Origin: JASGDC01 sp047606545
Lineage (GTDB): Bacteria; Actinomycetota; Actinomycetes; Actinomycetales; Micrococcaceae
NCBI GenBank assembly: GCA_047606545.1
Contig: JASGEI010000018.1
Coordinates: 62,001-126,000 of the forward strand
Length of the DNA stretch: 64,000 bases
Direction: 5' to 3'
Each line of letters starts with the position of its first letter. Position 1 is the stretch's first letter. Both the position numbers and the translations under genes were made by a program. Below are positions 7,288 to 15,906 of this stretch, piece by piece. The notes beneath the pieces were generated by a model, which had not been told where the DNA came from, made no database searches, and saw nothing but the letters and a program-made list of their open reading frames with translations.

Positions 7288-9900
7288 ATGGCTAAGATTA
7301 AAGCATATTTTGTACAGCACACTCATTGGGATCGTGAATGGTACTTTTCTGCTGAAGATGCCAAAATTCTTAGTGACCAAGTGTTTACTGGAGTTTTGCA
7401 AGAGTTAGATAAAAATCCTAAAGTGAATTTTTGTCTAGATGGACAAACATCTATCGTTGATGAGTACCTCGAAATTAATCCAAAGATGTTACCTTTGCTA
7501 CAAAAACTTGTAGCGAAGGGCAGGCTTTTTGTGGGACCTTGGTATTCTCAAACTGATTGCTTGTTACCTGATGCAGAATCTATTTTGCGTAATTTAATTA
7601 TTGGAATTCATGATGCTTCTACTAAATATGGGAAAGCAATGATGGTCGGCTATCTACCAGATAGTTTTGGATTTAATGCTCAAATGCCAACGTTATTAAA
7701 CCAAGTTGGTCTTGATACTTTCATGAGCTGGCGTGGCGTTGATGTTGAAGATGTTACTTCATCGCCATATTTTACCTGGGAAGGACTAGGCGATAAGAAA
7801 GTTACTGCAATGAATTTCCCATTTGGATATATGACAGGCATGATTACCAATGAGGCTTTAACAGATCTTGATACTTTCGTTAAAGATAGATTAGATTTAG
7901 CAGTTAAGTTTTTAAGTGAAAATGGCAATAATTCTGACATTTTGATACCTTCTGGGTTTGATCAGAAAAGTATGGTTATTGACTTCGATAAAGCTATTTC
8001 TGAGGTTAATGAAAAGAGTGACTATGAAGTAGTCGTTTCAGATTATCCAAGCTATTCAAAAATTTTAAAGAAACAAAGCCTACCAGTTCATCAAGGTGAA
8101 TTACGTGATCCAGTGTATGCAAGGGTTCATCGTACTATTGGTTCGGTACGTACCAGGATGAAACTAGATAACTTCAAGCTAGAGCAGTATGTGTTGAGAC
8201 GGATTGAGCCATTAATGGTAATGGCAAAGAGTCTTAATATAACTATTGGTACTGGTACTCTAGATAGGCTTTGGAAAAAGATGTTAGCAAACCAAGCACA
8301 CGATAGTCTTGGAGGTTGTGTTGCTGATAACGTAGCAGTTGATATTCATCAGCGTGCTAGGGAAGCCTATGAAATCGCAAAAGGCATAGAGAATTTAATT
8401 ACCAAGAGAATGGCTGATGCGCTTGAGTTAACAGCAAATCAAGTATTAGTTGTTAATACTGACCCTACGAAGTATATAGGCAAAAAGTTATTACATGTTG
8501 TTAGTCATAGTAAGAATATCGCATTCGAAGGTAGCGAAAAATCAGTATTAGTATCAGAGAAGTTCTATCCAGCTCGTGATGGAGTACAACGAATTTCGCC
8601 TGCAGGCTATGACACTATTACTGAAAAACCATATTACGAGTTGAGTGTTGAAATTGATGTCGAAATACCAGCATTTGGCTATAAAGTAATTGAGTTTACT
8701 GAAGTAGCTAGACCTCTTGCAACCCCAGAAACTAAAGAAAAGCAAAAAATTTCAAATGACCATTACACTTTGGCATTTGAAGATGGAAAAGTTATTCTAT
8801 TTGGCAAGGATGGGCGTGAGTATGAAGACTTTATTAGGCTAACTGATATTGGTAATGCTGGTGATACATATGACTTTTCGCCTATTGGTACAGAAATTGA
8901 ACTAGATTTTTCTGGGGCATATGTGAGGCAAGATGACTTTAAACAAACTCTTATTATTGAAGGTAAAGCTGAATTACCAGTTGGTTTAAATGACCGTTAT
9001 GCAAGGTCTGGAAATACTAAGGAAATAACGTACAGTTTGCACTTAACATTAGATGATAGTGAAACAATAGAAGGTAAAGTACATATTGATAATCAAGTAT
9101 TTTCACATCGAATGCGGTTACAAATTCGAACTCCAGATATTGAAGGTAATTCGATAGCTCAGATTCAAAATGGTTTTATTGCAAATGCTAATATTCCAAT
9201 ACCTGAAAATTGGGAAAAGAAGTATGTAGAAAAGCCAGTTAATATTAGGATATTTGATAAGAGTGTCTCTATAGAAGGTAAAAATGAGTGCCTGACAATT
9301 TTTGCAGATGGGATAAAAGAGTACGAAAGAGCAGAAGATAAGCTGTTTATCACCTTATTTGCAACCACAGGAGAGTTAGGCAAAGCCGATTTAGCTTGGC
9401 GACCAGGTCGTGCTTCTGGCGATACGACTAATGAAGGACACATTATGATGCCTACTCCATTAGCTCAAGAAGTTGGTAAGCATGAGTATACTTTTGCCTT
9501 AAGAGCAAGTGATAAAACACTAGATCAGCAGTTAGTGGCTAAAACTGCACATGCTAGGTTAACTCCTTCTATAAGTTATCAACGTCAGATGTTAAATGTA
9601 TTTATCAATAGGCTTGATAACAAAATTTGGCCTTTGCAACATAAACTATCAGTTCCAAAGGAAATTTCTTTATTAAATTTTTCTACAAAGGCATTGGTAT
9701 CAGCAATTTATCCAGCATACTTCCATAAAAATCATTTCGTAGTGCGTTTGGCTAATCCTACAGAAAATGCTGTTAAGGTCCCGAAGAAACTAACTAAAAT
9801 AGGGTTGTTAGTTGATGCACTTGAGAATAAGAAGCCAAGGATTTCTGAAATACCGCCCTTTGATTATATTTCAGTATTGATTGATATTAATCACCTATAA
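7288..9900 (+). CDS. GH38 family alpha-mannosidase, MngB-like
   Basis: An 870-residue glycoside hydrolase family 38 enzyme with no signal peptide, so cytosolic. Metal ligands sit in QHTHWDREW (His11, His13, Asp15), Asp125 in YLPDSFGFNAQ is the expected nucleophile and metal ligand, and His338 lies in QAHDSLGG. The alpha-mannosidase middle domain and beta-rich C-terminal part follow. In E. coli, MngB cleaves mannosyl-6-phosphoglycerate imported by the PTS protein MngA, and the same pairing here suggests cleavage of a phosphorylated mannoside. Last gene of the PTS operon; it ends 16 bases from the convergent RNase D gene. The exact substrate is uncertain. Confidence 0.93.
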   Translation: MAKIKAYFVQHTHWDREWYFSAEDAKILSDQVFTGVLQELDKNPKVNFCLDGQTSIVDEYLEINPKMLPLLQKLVAKGRLFVGPWYSQTDCLLPDAESILRNLIIGIHDASTKYGKAMMVGYLPDSFGFNAQMPTLLNQVGLDTFMSWRGVDVEDVTSSPYFTWEGLGDKKVTAMNFPFGYMTGMITNEALTDLDTFVKDRLDLAVKFLSENGNNSDILIPSGFDQKSMVIDFDKAISEVNEKSDYEVVVSDYPSYSKILKKQSLPVHQGELRDPVYARVHRTIGSVRTRMKLDNFKLEQYVLRRIEPLMVMAKSLNITIGTGTLDRLWKKMLANQAHDSLGGCVADNVAVDIHQRAREAYEIAKGIENLITKRMADALELTANQVLVVNTDPTKYIGKKLLHVVSHSKNIAFEGSEKSVLVSEKFYPARDGVQRISPAGYDTITEKPYYELSVEIDVEIPAFGYKVIEFTEVARPLATPETKEKQKISNDHYTLAFEDGKVILFGKDGREYEDFIRLTDIGNAGDTYDFSPIGTEIELDFSGAYVRQDDFKQTLIIEGKAELPVGLNDRYARSGNTKEITYSLHLTLDDSETIEGKVHIDNQVFSHRMRLQIRTPDIEGNSIAQIQNGFIANANIPIPENWEKKYVEKPVNIRIFDKSVSIEGKNECLTIFADGIKEYERAEDKLFITLFATTGELGKADLAWRPGRASGDTTNEGHIMMPTPLAQEVGKHEYTFALRASDKTLDQQLVAKTAHARLTPSISYQRQMLNVFINRLDNKIWPLQHKLSVPKEISLLNFSTKALVSAIYPAYFHKNHFVVRLANPTENAVKVPKKLTKIGLLVDALENKKPRISEIPPFDYISVLIDINHL

Positions 9901-9916
9901 AAAGTACTAGAACTTT

Positions 9917-11125
9917 CTACCTAAGAACCGATAGAGGCTTTGGATTTGAAATAGCTTGTTCCAGTAGCAAAGCTATTTCCTTAATTTGCCAATCACGAGC
10001 TTCAGTTTGCTTAAGTGCCTTTTTTACTGAAAAGCTAGAGTTATCAAGGTCATTATTCCAGAAGAGTTCCTTGATTATATTAGGTGCAATGAGGTATTCG
10101 ACAGGTAAGTTAAGTTCCATGGCTTTTTGTTGGAGAAGCTCTCGAGTTGTTTTGAACCTACGATAGGTTAGCTCATCACGTTCTTTCCAGAAACTAGTTG
10201 GCGGTACCCCGGTGGTACGAACTCGTTTTTCTGGTAAATCTCTGCTTCGTAGCCCTTGGTAGATAGCACCTAACCAACGGTTTGCTTCTTTACGTTTATA
10301 TTTGGGTAATCGTAGAATAGTTTGTAATTGCGGTACAGTCTTGGGTAGTTTTTCTGCAAGTTCTACTAGTTTTCTATCTTTAAGTAACTGATGCGGTGCA
10401 GTATCATTGATACGAGCCAGTTTATCTCGTACGCGCCACAATTCTCGTGCTACTGCTAGCTGTTTTCGTGTTTTAAGTTTGCCAAGACCATGCACTTTGC
10501 GCCAAGGTTCGACAGGTATCTCTCTTGGTGGTAAATCCTTCAAGAAATTAAATTCTATATTAGCTATTCTAGTTTTCTTCGCTTGGCGAAGTTTACTACT
10601 TAGCTTTGTTTTTAACTTATGTAGTAATTCCACATCTAGGGCTGCATATACTAGCCATTCCATCGGTAGTGGGCGAGTGGACCAGTCAACGTTAGAATAA
10701 GCTTTAGCTAACTCTATATCAAGCAGATTTTCAGTTAAGTAGCCTAGTGCGGTACGTTCGTAATTAAGTAATCTGGCAGCTAATTCAGTATCAAATAACT
10801 TATCAGGATGCATTCCTAGCTCAGCCAGGCAGGGTAAGTCTTCACCAGCAGCATGGATAATCCAGGTTTCTTGATTGAAGTGGAATGCTAATTCGTCTAG
10901 AGCATCTTCAGAAATCTCAACCGGATCAATTAAGAAAATTGGACTATTCTTATATTTAATTTGAATTAGATAAGCTCTATCGTCATAGCGAAAAGAGCCA
11001 GCTCGTTCAGTATCAACAGCAATAGGACCACTATATTCATTAATTTGCGAGATAAAGTTTGTTACATCAGTATCTGATTTGATATAAAAAACTTTGAATT
11101 TTGGGATTTCTAATTTCTTGGTCAT
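9917..11125 (-). CDS. rnd: Ribonuclease D family exonuclease with HRDC domain
   Basis: A 402-residue 3'-5' exoribonuclease of the DEDD superfamily, expected to trim tRNA and other stable RNA precursors. Exo motifs are visible: Asp38 and Glu40 in AVDTERAGSF, the Asp of HAAGEDLPCL near residue 100, and YAALDVELL near 170. An HRDC-like helical domain follows at about residues 215-290, and the tail is basic. The gene lies 6 bases downstream of the DUF3000 gene on the same strand, a pairing common in actinobacteria, so the two form a small operon. It converges closely with the mannosidase gene. Confidence 0.92.
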   Translation of the reverse strand: MTKKLEIPKFKVFYIKSDTDVTNFISQINEYSGPIAVDTERAGSFRYDDRAYLIQIKYKNSPIFLIDPVEISEDALDELAFHFNQETWIIHAAGEDLPCLAELGMHPDKLFDTELAARLLNYERTALGYLTENLLDIELAKAYSNVDWSTRPLPMEWLVYAALDVELLHKLKTKLSSKLRQAKKTRIANIEFNFLKDLPPREIPVEPWRKVHGLGKLKTRKQLAVARELWRVRDKLARINDTAPHQLLKDRKLVELAEKLPKTVPQLQTILRLPKYKRKEANRWLGAIYQGLRSRDLPEKRVRTTGVPPTSFWKERDELTYRRFKTTRELLQQKAMELNLPVEYLIAPNIIKELFWNNDLDNSSFSVKKALKQTEARDWQIKEIALLLEQAISNPKPLSVLR

Positions 11126-11131
11126 TTAAAA

Positions 11132-11809
11132 TTAATTACTAAAATTTCTTTGGATTGGAATTGGGATTACACCTTTAGTGAAAGCAGGTTCACCGACAAA
11201 ACTCGTAATAAACTCGCTCCATACTTCAAGGTGACTACGAATTTCAGCATTTACAGCAGTCCAAGAAGCTCGTAATTCTGCACTTAAACTAGGCAATTGA
11301 TTGCTGATGCTGCCGAAACTCTCAGTTGAAATTTTTGTCACTGTGCCACCAAGAGCTCGATGTTTGATTTCTCGTTTAATCATCGCATCATTAAATTTGG
11401 CCCAAAGAGATTTTGTAACTAATAAATTATCTGTGTAACTATCATCTAAATGTCCACGGACATAGACAGTAATCCTAAAATGACCATCCCAAGCTTCTTG
11501 GTATTCAGGATGATATAGCAGGATAAATCGACCTACAACTAGTGCATCATTTTGCTCTAATGCGTTATCATAACCTGAGTTTTCAGTAACTACGTGCAAT
11601 CGTGGTTTAAAACTCTGAGGTTCAACTTCTTTGTAGACAGAGGCTTCTAAAGCAACGGCATAAGGTGCAATATCAGTAGGTGCTGATATTTCTTTTACCT
11701 TTAAGTCATGGCGATATCGGGCACCACGCATTGAATCAAGAGCTTCTTGGAAGTCTTGAGGTAAAACTCTAATCTGAGAAGTAGTATTCACATTTTGAGA
11801 ATATCGCAT
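11132..11809 (-). CDS. DUF3000 domain protein
   Basis: A 225-residue actinobacterial protein of unknown function, recognisable as DUF3000. The diagnostic blocks are FQEALDSMRGARYR near the N-terminus, IAPYAVALEASVY, GRFILLYHPEYQEAWDGHFR, ITVYVRGHLD and ALGGTVTKISTESFG near the C-terminus. No catalytic motif or membrane segment is evident. It is upstream of and coupled to the RNase D gene, as in many actinobacteria, which suggests but does not prove a link to RNA metabolism. The region upstream is divergent from the alpha/beta hydrolase gene. Confidence 0.88.
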   Translation of the reverse strand: MRYSQNVNTTSQIRVLPQDFQEALDSMRGARYRHDLKVKEISAPTDIAPYAVALEASVYKEVEPQSFKPRLHVVTENSGYDNALEQNDALVVGRFILLYHPEYQEAWDGHFRITVYVRGHLDDSYTDNLLVTKSLWAKFNDAMIKREIKHRALGGTVTKISTESFGSISNQLPSLSAELRASWTAVNAEIRSHLEVWSEFITSFVGEPAFTKGVIPIPIQRNFSN

Positions 11810-11894
11810 AAGTGTGGTACAGATTGCTACGACATGCAGTGAGTATTAACATCTAGTTTTAAAAAAATTAACGAACTTGCTAAAGAATTAAAGA

Positions 11895-11900
11895 TAGAAT
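11895..11900 (+). promoter_or_regulatory. -10 box implying a leaderless transcript
   Basis: TAGAAT lies six bases upstream of the ATG at 11907 and no Shine-Dalgarno sequence is present. With transcription starting 6-7 bases after the box, the mRNA would begin at the start codon. The -35 region shows no clear match. Confidence 0.45.
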
Positions 11901-11906
11901 TATAGT

Positions 11907-13121
11907 ATGCAAAAGAAATATCAAAATAATTTAATGTCTACTCCAGTCTTAACAAGTATTACCGCAGGTACTGTGGGTGCTGGTTTAGCTTTGGGAGTTT
12001 CTTCATTAGCTAAGTATATTGCACGTACTACAGTCACTATACAGAGCGCAAGGCAAGATTATATTCCAATGAGACCAATTGTCGAAGGTGACAAGAAATC
12101 TGTAGCATTGCCCATTAATGAAGATACGATAGCTCAAGGTCGATACTCAATATATTTTAATGATGGGGCAGGTTTTGCTCGAATAGGAAAAATTCTCAAT
12201 ATAGATGAGAAAGAGCAAGAAGTTACTCGCGAAGTTGAAAATGTAAGTTATGGTGATTTCGCTAGTGCTAAGGGTGCTTCTTGGGTTGGCTATATTTGGG
12301 ATAACCCAGGAGAGTTAGGGCTAAAATACGAAGATGTATATATCCCAACTGAAAATGGTCCAGCACCTTCATGGATGGTTTCAGCCAATAAGAATGAAGT
12401 TTCAGATACGTGTGTAATAGTAGTTCACGGTCGTGGTGCCAGTAAAGCCGAAGGGTTACGAGCTGTTCCAGCACTAGTTCATGAAGGTCTAGATGTATTA
12501 TTGGTAAACTATCGTAATGACTATGAAGGTCCTAAATCAAGAAGTGGTGTTTATGGCTTAGGTTTCACTGAATGGCACGATGTCCAGCAAGGTATCTCTT
12601 ATGTATTACAACGTGGAGCAAAAAGAGTAATTTTGTATGGTTGGTCAATGGGTGGTGCAATTGTTATGCGTACTTATTTCAATGCCCGCTATCGTAATCG
12701 AATTGAAGGTTTAATACTTGATGCACCAGCGCTTGATTGGGGTGATATCTTACGTAGTCAAATGAGTAGGTATTGGTTACCATCATTCATGGGTGACTTA
12801 GCAGAACAAGCTTTAAGTGGCAGGTTTGGTGCTTTCGTGCAAGATAAATCAGCAATTATTAATAGCAAGAGTTTAAACTGGTTAGAGCATACTCAATGGC
12901 TTAAATCTCCAATATTAATTTTCCATAGTACGGATGATAAATATGTTCCATATGGTCCTTCACAAGAGCTTGCCAAAAAACGTCCAGATTTAGTTACATA
13001 CGATAAGAGTACTAATGCAATGCATACTAAAGAATGGAATGTGGATCCAGAATATTACAACTTACATCTAAAAACTTGGTTGCGTCAGCACGGTTTAAGC
13101 GATAGAAAGAGTGCATCCTGA
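11907..13121 (+). CDS. Alpha/beta hydrolase with N-terminal membrane anchor
   Basis: A 404-residue alpha/beta hydrolase. One hydrophobic segment near residues 12-30 probably anchors it in the membrane. The nucleophile elbow GWSMGGAIV is near residue 244. VHGRGASKAEG is the oxyanion-hole strand, FHSTDDKYVP carries the likely acid and NAMHTKEW near the C-terminus the histidine. It resembles actinobacterial prolyl-oligopeptidase-like or BAAT-type hydrolases; the substrate is unknown. Its 3' end overlaps the convergent RibD-like gene by 37 bases, so the two transcripts are antisense at their ends. A short hairpin at the stop codon may terminate it. Confidence 0.85.
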   Translation: MQKKYQNNLMSTPVLTSITAGTVGAGLALGVSSLAKYIARTTVTIQSARQDYIPMRPIVEGDKKSVALPINEDTIAQGRYSIYFNDGAGFARIGKILNIDEKEQEVTREVENVSYGDFASAKGASWVGYIWDNPGELGLKYEDVYIPTENGPAPSWMVSANKNEVSDTCVIVVHGRGASKAEGLRAVPALVHEGLDVLLVNYRNDYEGPKSRSGVYGLGFTEWHDVQQGISYVLQRGAKRVILYGWSMGGAIVMRTYFNARYRNRIEGLILDAPALDWGDILRSQMSRYWLPSFMGDLAEQALSGRFGAFVQDKSAIINSKSLNWLEHTQWLKSPILIFHSTDDKYVPYGPSQELAKKRPDLVTYDKSTNAMHTKEWNVDPEYYNLHLKTWLRQHGLSDRKSAS

Positions 13122-13720
13122 GTTGGATGTGCCTTTTGAGTTTTGAAATTAGCTTCAAAATCAAAATGTTTTGTTTTATCACCATTAATAAATTTTGGCA
13201 CTAGAGTAAGTAACAATTCATCAAGAGTTTTAGTAGTGATTAATTGCTTAATTAAGGTAATGCCACCTTCACAAAGTATTTTATTGAAACCATCGTTACG
13301 AAGTTTTGAAATTAAAGTAGGGAAGTCGTCAGTGTAAATATTGTCGATACCGATTTTTTCTACTAAGTTTTTAGATAAATTTGTAGGATTTGTAGTTTTT
13401 ATTAATACTTTTCCAGACTCTAAGTTTCCAGCTAGTAAATCTTGGTAAAGGGGACTGTCAAAGTTTCCAGTGTCAGTGACTACCAAAATACTGCTAGATT
13501 TTGGCATTTTATACTGTTCTAATCTTACTGTTTCCGCACCAACTATTATCAAATCTGAGTTTCTGCGTAAGGTAATGAAGAAATTACGATCAGTATTATT
13601 AGATAGTGAATTTGAAGTCCCATCATTGCCTACGGTATAGCCGTTTAGCGAGCTAACAATAGCTGCTCGGAATGGAAAAACTCCAGTAGCATCTGCTTGC
13701 CACTGGAGTATCTTATCCAT
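13085..13720 (-). CDS. RibD C-terminal-like pyrimidine reductase family protein
   Basis: A protein of about 211 residues with the dihydrofolate reductase-like fold of the RibD reductase domain. It shows the substrate loop RAAIVSSLNGYTVG near the N-terminus, SDLIIVGAETVR, and the C-terminal LCEGGITLIKQL typical of NADPH-dependent RibD_C proteins. It has no deaminase domain. I start it at ATG 13720, which overlaps the sufE stop as TGATG; a TTG one codon earlier is less likely. A RibD-like gene close to zapE is also found in mycobacteria. Whether it acts in riboflavin synthesis is unknown, as no other rib gene is nearby. Confidence 0.82.
   Translation of the reverse strand: MDKILQWQADATGVFPFRAAIVSSLNGYTVGNDGTSNSLSNNTDRNFFITLRRNSDLIIVGAETVRLEQYKMPKSSSILVVTDTGNFDSPLYQDLLAGNLESGKVLIKTTNPTNLSKNLVEKIGIDNIYTDDFPTLISKLRNDGFNKILCEGGITLIKQLITTKTLDELLLTLVPKFINGDKTKHFDFEANFKTQKAHPTQDALFLSLKPC
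13113..13138 (+). terminator. Possible terminator overlapping the hydrolase stop
   Basis: GCATCC pairs with GGATGTGC around a six-base loop and is followed by CCTTTTGAGTTTT. It sits on the stop codon of the hydrolase and inside the 3' end of the opposite gene. The stem is short, so support is modest. Confidence 0.4.
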
Positions 13721-14133
13721 CAAAGTTGTTTCGCTTTCCGCTTAATGCGAGTAATCATAGCACCCATACCACGTAGGCGTAATGGTGAAATAGCTTTCTT
13801 TAGTCCAAGTAAATCTGGGATATTTTCATCAATTGAAAGTAAGTCCTTAACTGGCAAATGGTTTATCCCTTGGTTAAGAATGCTAGCAAAACCTCGAGTA
13901 GTTGGAGCCTCAGGTGGAGCAGAAAAGAAGATATTTATAATATCGTTGTCTTTTTCAATTGCTAAAAATAATGGAGATTGGCATTCCACTACACGTTCCA
14001 TATTTTTTTGGTCTGTAAAGCGTTTTGGTAGTTCAGGCAACTCATCAGAAAACTCTAGGAGTAGTTCTAGTTTTTCCTGATCAGTTGCACCTTGAAAATC
14101 TTCAATAATTTCTTGTAGGGCTTTAGGTATCAA
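13720..14133 (-). CDS. sufE: SufE family sulfur-acceptor protein
   Basis: A 137-residue SufE-fold protein, which accepts sulfane sulfur on a cysteine and hands it to iron-sulfur cluster assembly. The acceptor cysteine is in RVVECQSPLF near residue 52. SAPPEAPTTRGFASIL and the end GMGAMITRIKR are family hallmarks. Its start overlaps the stop of the sulfurtransferase gene by four bases and its stop overlaps the next start, so three genes are translationally coupled. Pairing with a rhodanese-type sulfurtransferase is conserved in actinobacteria. No sufS gene is nearby, so the sulfur donor may be the neighbouring sulfurtransferase. Confidence 0.9.
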   Translation of the reverse strand: MIPKALQEIIEDFQGATDQEKLELLLEFSDELPELPKRFTDQKNMERVVECQSPLFLAIEKDNDIINIFFSAPPEAPTTRGFASILNQGINHLPVKDLLSIDENIPDLLGLKKAISPLRLRGMGAMITRIKRKAKQL

Positions 14134-15002
14134 GCTGGAGCATCTCCTGGCTCTGAACCTACGCAGATTGGTACGCGAACTGCGTTACCGTATTCTGTCC
14201 AAGAACCATCATAGTTACGTACATGACGGAAACCTAATAGGTATTTCAACACAAACCAAGTGTGTGCAGAACGCTCACCTATGCGGCAGTATACTATTAC
14301 CTTATTTGATTCACGGAAGTCATATTCTTCCATGTATAACTCTGATAGTTCTTCAGCAGATTTAAAGGTGCCATCTTCATTAGCAGCTTTTGCCCAAGGT
14401 ACTGAAACAGCCGTAGGGATATGTCCACCGCGTAGTGCACCTTCTTCTGGATAGTCAGGCATGTGAGTACGTTCGCCAGTGTATTCCTGGTCAGAGCGGA
14501 CATCAATTAGTGGACTGCCTAAGTGTTTTAGTACATCTGAGAGGTAAGCACGGATTTTAGTGTCTTGACGACCAACAGTAGGGTATATAGTTGATTCTAT
14601 TTCTGGTTTCTCTTTAGTTATTTCACGACCTTCGGCAATCCAAAGATCGCGTCCGCCATTAAGTAGTTTGGCGTTAGTGTGACCGAATAACTCAAATACC
14701 CAAAGAGCATAAGCCGCCCACCAGTTTGACTTATCGCCATAGAAGATTACTGTAGTACTTTTTGAAATACCTTTTTCTTGCATTAATTTTGAAAATGCTT
14801 TGCCATCAATATAGTCACGTGTAATTGGATCATTTAAGTCAGTGTGCCAGTCAATTTTAACTGCACCTGGAATATGTCCTGTTTCATAAAGTAAGACATC
14901 TTCGTCTGACTCTACAATTACAATGTCACGGTCTTTTAAGTGGTCTTCCAGCCACTCTGTAGATACAAGTTTTTCAGGGTGTGCGTACTCAATTTCAGAC
15001 AT
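14130..15002 (-). CDS. sseA: Thiosulfate/3-mercaptopyruvate sulfurtransferase, two rhodanese domains
   Basis: A tandem rhodanese of about 290 residues that transfers sulfur from thiosulfate or mercaptopyruvate. The inactive N-terminal rhodanese domain contains VIFYGDKSNWWAAYALW. The catalytic C-terminal domain carries Cys near residue 238 in VIVYCRIGERSAHTW, a loop resembling mycobacterial CysA/SseA proteins. ATG 15002 is chosen because a GAGAG ribosome site lies about 7 bases upstream; an in-frame GTG at 15008 would overlap that site. First gene of the sulfurtransferase-sufE-ribD-like operon; divergent from proC. Confidence 0.92.
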   Translation of the reverse strand: MSEIEYAHPEKLVSTEWLEDHLKDRDIVIVESDEDVLLYETGHIPGAVKIDWHTDLNDPITRDYIDGKAFSKLMQEKGISKSTTVIFYGDKSNWWAAYALWVFELFGHTNAKLLNGGRDLWIAEGREITKEKPEIESTIYPTVGRQDTKIRAYLSDVLKHLGSPLIDVRSDQEYTGERTHMPDYPEEGALRGGHIPTAVSVPWAKAANEDGTFKSAEELSELYMEEYDFRESNKVIVYCRIGERSAHTWFVLKYLLGFRHVRNYDGSWTEYGNAVRVPICVGSEPGDAPA

Positions 15003-15114
15003 AACCACTCTCTCTATTGTCTGTCGTGTGAAATTTACATCTGTACCAATTTTACGCCATGAAAGTTATAAACGACAATAGTAGAGTATATAAATAAAAC
15101 AAGGAGGTTTAGAA

Positions 15115-15888
15115 ATGAAAATTGGACTTATAGGTGCCGGACAGATGGGCAGTGCAATGCTTAAAGGGTTTGTTAATTCTGGAAAGATTGCTGGTAAATC
15201 CCTCATAGTTAAGACCTTTATAACACCTAAGACAGAAAAGTTACAAGAAGAATTAGACTTCACTTTAACTGATGATTATAGTGAATTAACAAAATGTGAC
15301 TTAGTTATTGTATCTACTGGCAAGAAGGGATTGTCAGCAGTACTAAAAGATTTTAGCAAAGCTATTAAGAAAGCTGAAATTCCAATTATTTCAGTAAATT
15401 ATGGAGTAACAATCGCTGAATTACAAGATATTATGGGTAAAAATTATCCGCTGGCAAAGTGTGTACCAAACATCCCGGTAACGGTTAATAAGGGCGTGCT
15501 ACCAATAACTTACGCAACTTCAACCAAAGAAAATGAACAATTAATTGAAAAAATTATTGGATTGTTAGGAACTTTGATTGAAGTCCCCGAGAGTCAGATT
15601 GAAATAGTTGGTTCTGTTGCTGGTTGTTCCCCAGCCTTTGTTGATATTTTTATCGAAGCAATGGCTGACGCTGCTGTAATTAATGGCATAAAAAGGGATT
15701 TGGCTTATGAAGTAGTATCAGAAATGATGCTTGGCGCTGCCACACATGTAGCTGAAACTAAAGAACATCCTGCTGTTTTAAAGGATGCAGTTTGTGCACC
15801 TGGTGGTGTAACAGTAAAAGGGGTAGCAGAATTAGAAAAACATGGGTTTAGAAATGCAGTAATTTCCGCAGTAAACGCAACAATGTAA
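15115..15888 (+). CDS. proC: Pyrroline-5-carboxylate reductase
   Basis: ProC makes proline by NAD(P)H reduction of pyrroline-5-carboxylate. The 257-residue protein opens with the Rossmann motif IGLIGAGQMGSAML. The C-terminal dimerisation domain has GCSPAFVDIFIEAMADAA and the signature KDAVCAPGGVTVKGVAELE. A strong AAGGAGG ribosome site sits 7 bases before ATG 15115. It is divergent from the sulfurtransferase gene, with about 112 bases shared upstream. No other proline gene is present here, which is usual for proC. Confidence 0.95.
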   Translation: MKIGLIGAGQMGSAMLKGFVNSGKIAGKSLIVKTFITPKTEKLQEELDFTLTDDYSELTKCDLVIVSTGKKGLSAVLKDFSKAIKKAEIPIISVNYGVTIAELQDIMGKNYPLAKCVPNIPVTVNKGVLPITYATSTKENEQLIEKIIGLLGTLIEVPESQIEIVGSVAGCSPAFVDIFIEAMADAAVINGIKRDLAYEVVSEMMLGAATHVAETKEHPAVLKDAVCAPGGVTVKGVAELEKHGFRNAVISAVNATM

Positions 15889-15893
15889 TAAAG

Positions 15894-15899
15894 TACAAT
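15894..15899 (+). promoter_or_regulatory. -10 box implying a leaderless zapE transcript
   Basis: TACAAT is seven bases upstream of GTG 15907 and immediately downstream of the proC stop. There is no Shine-Dalgarno sequence for zapE, so a leaderless mRNA is plausible. Confidence 0.4.
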
Positions 15900-15906
15900 T
15901 GAAACT

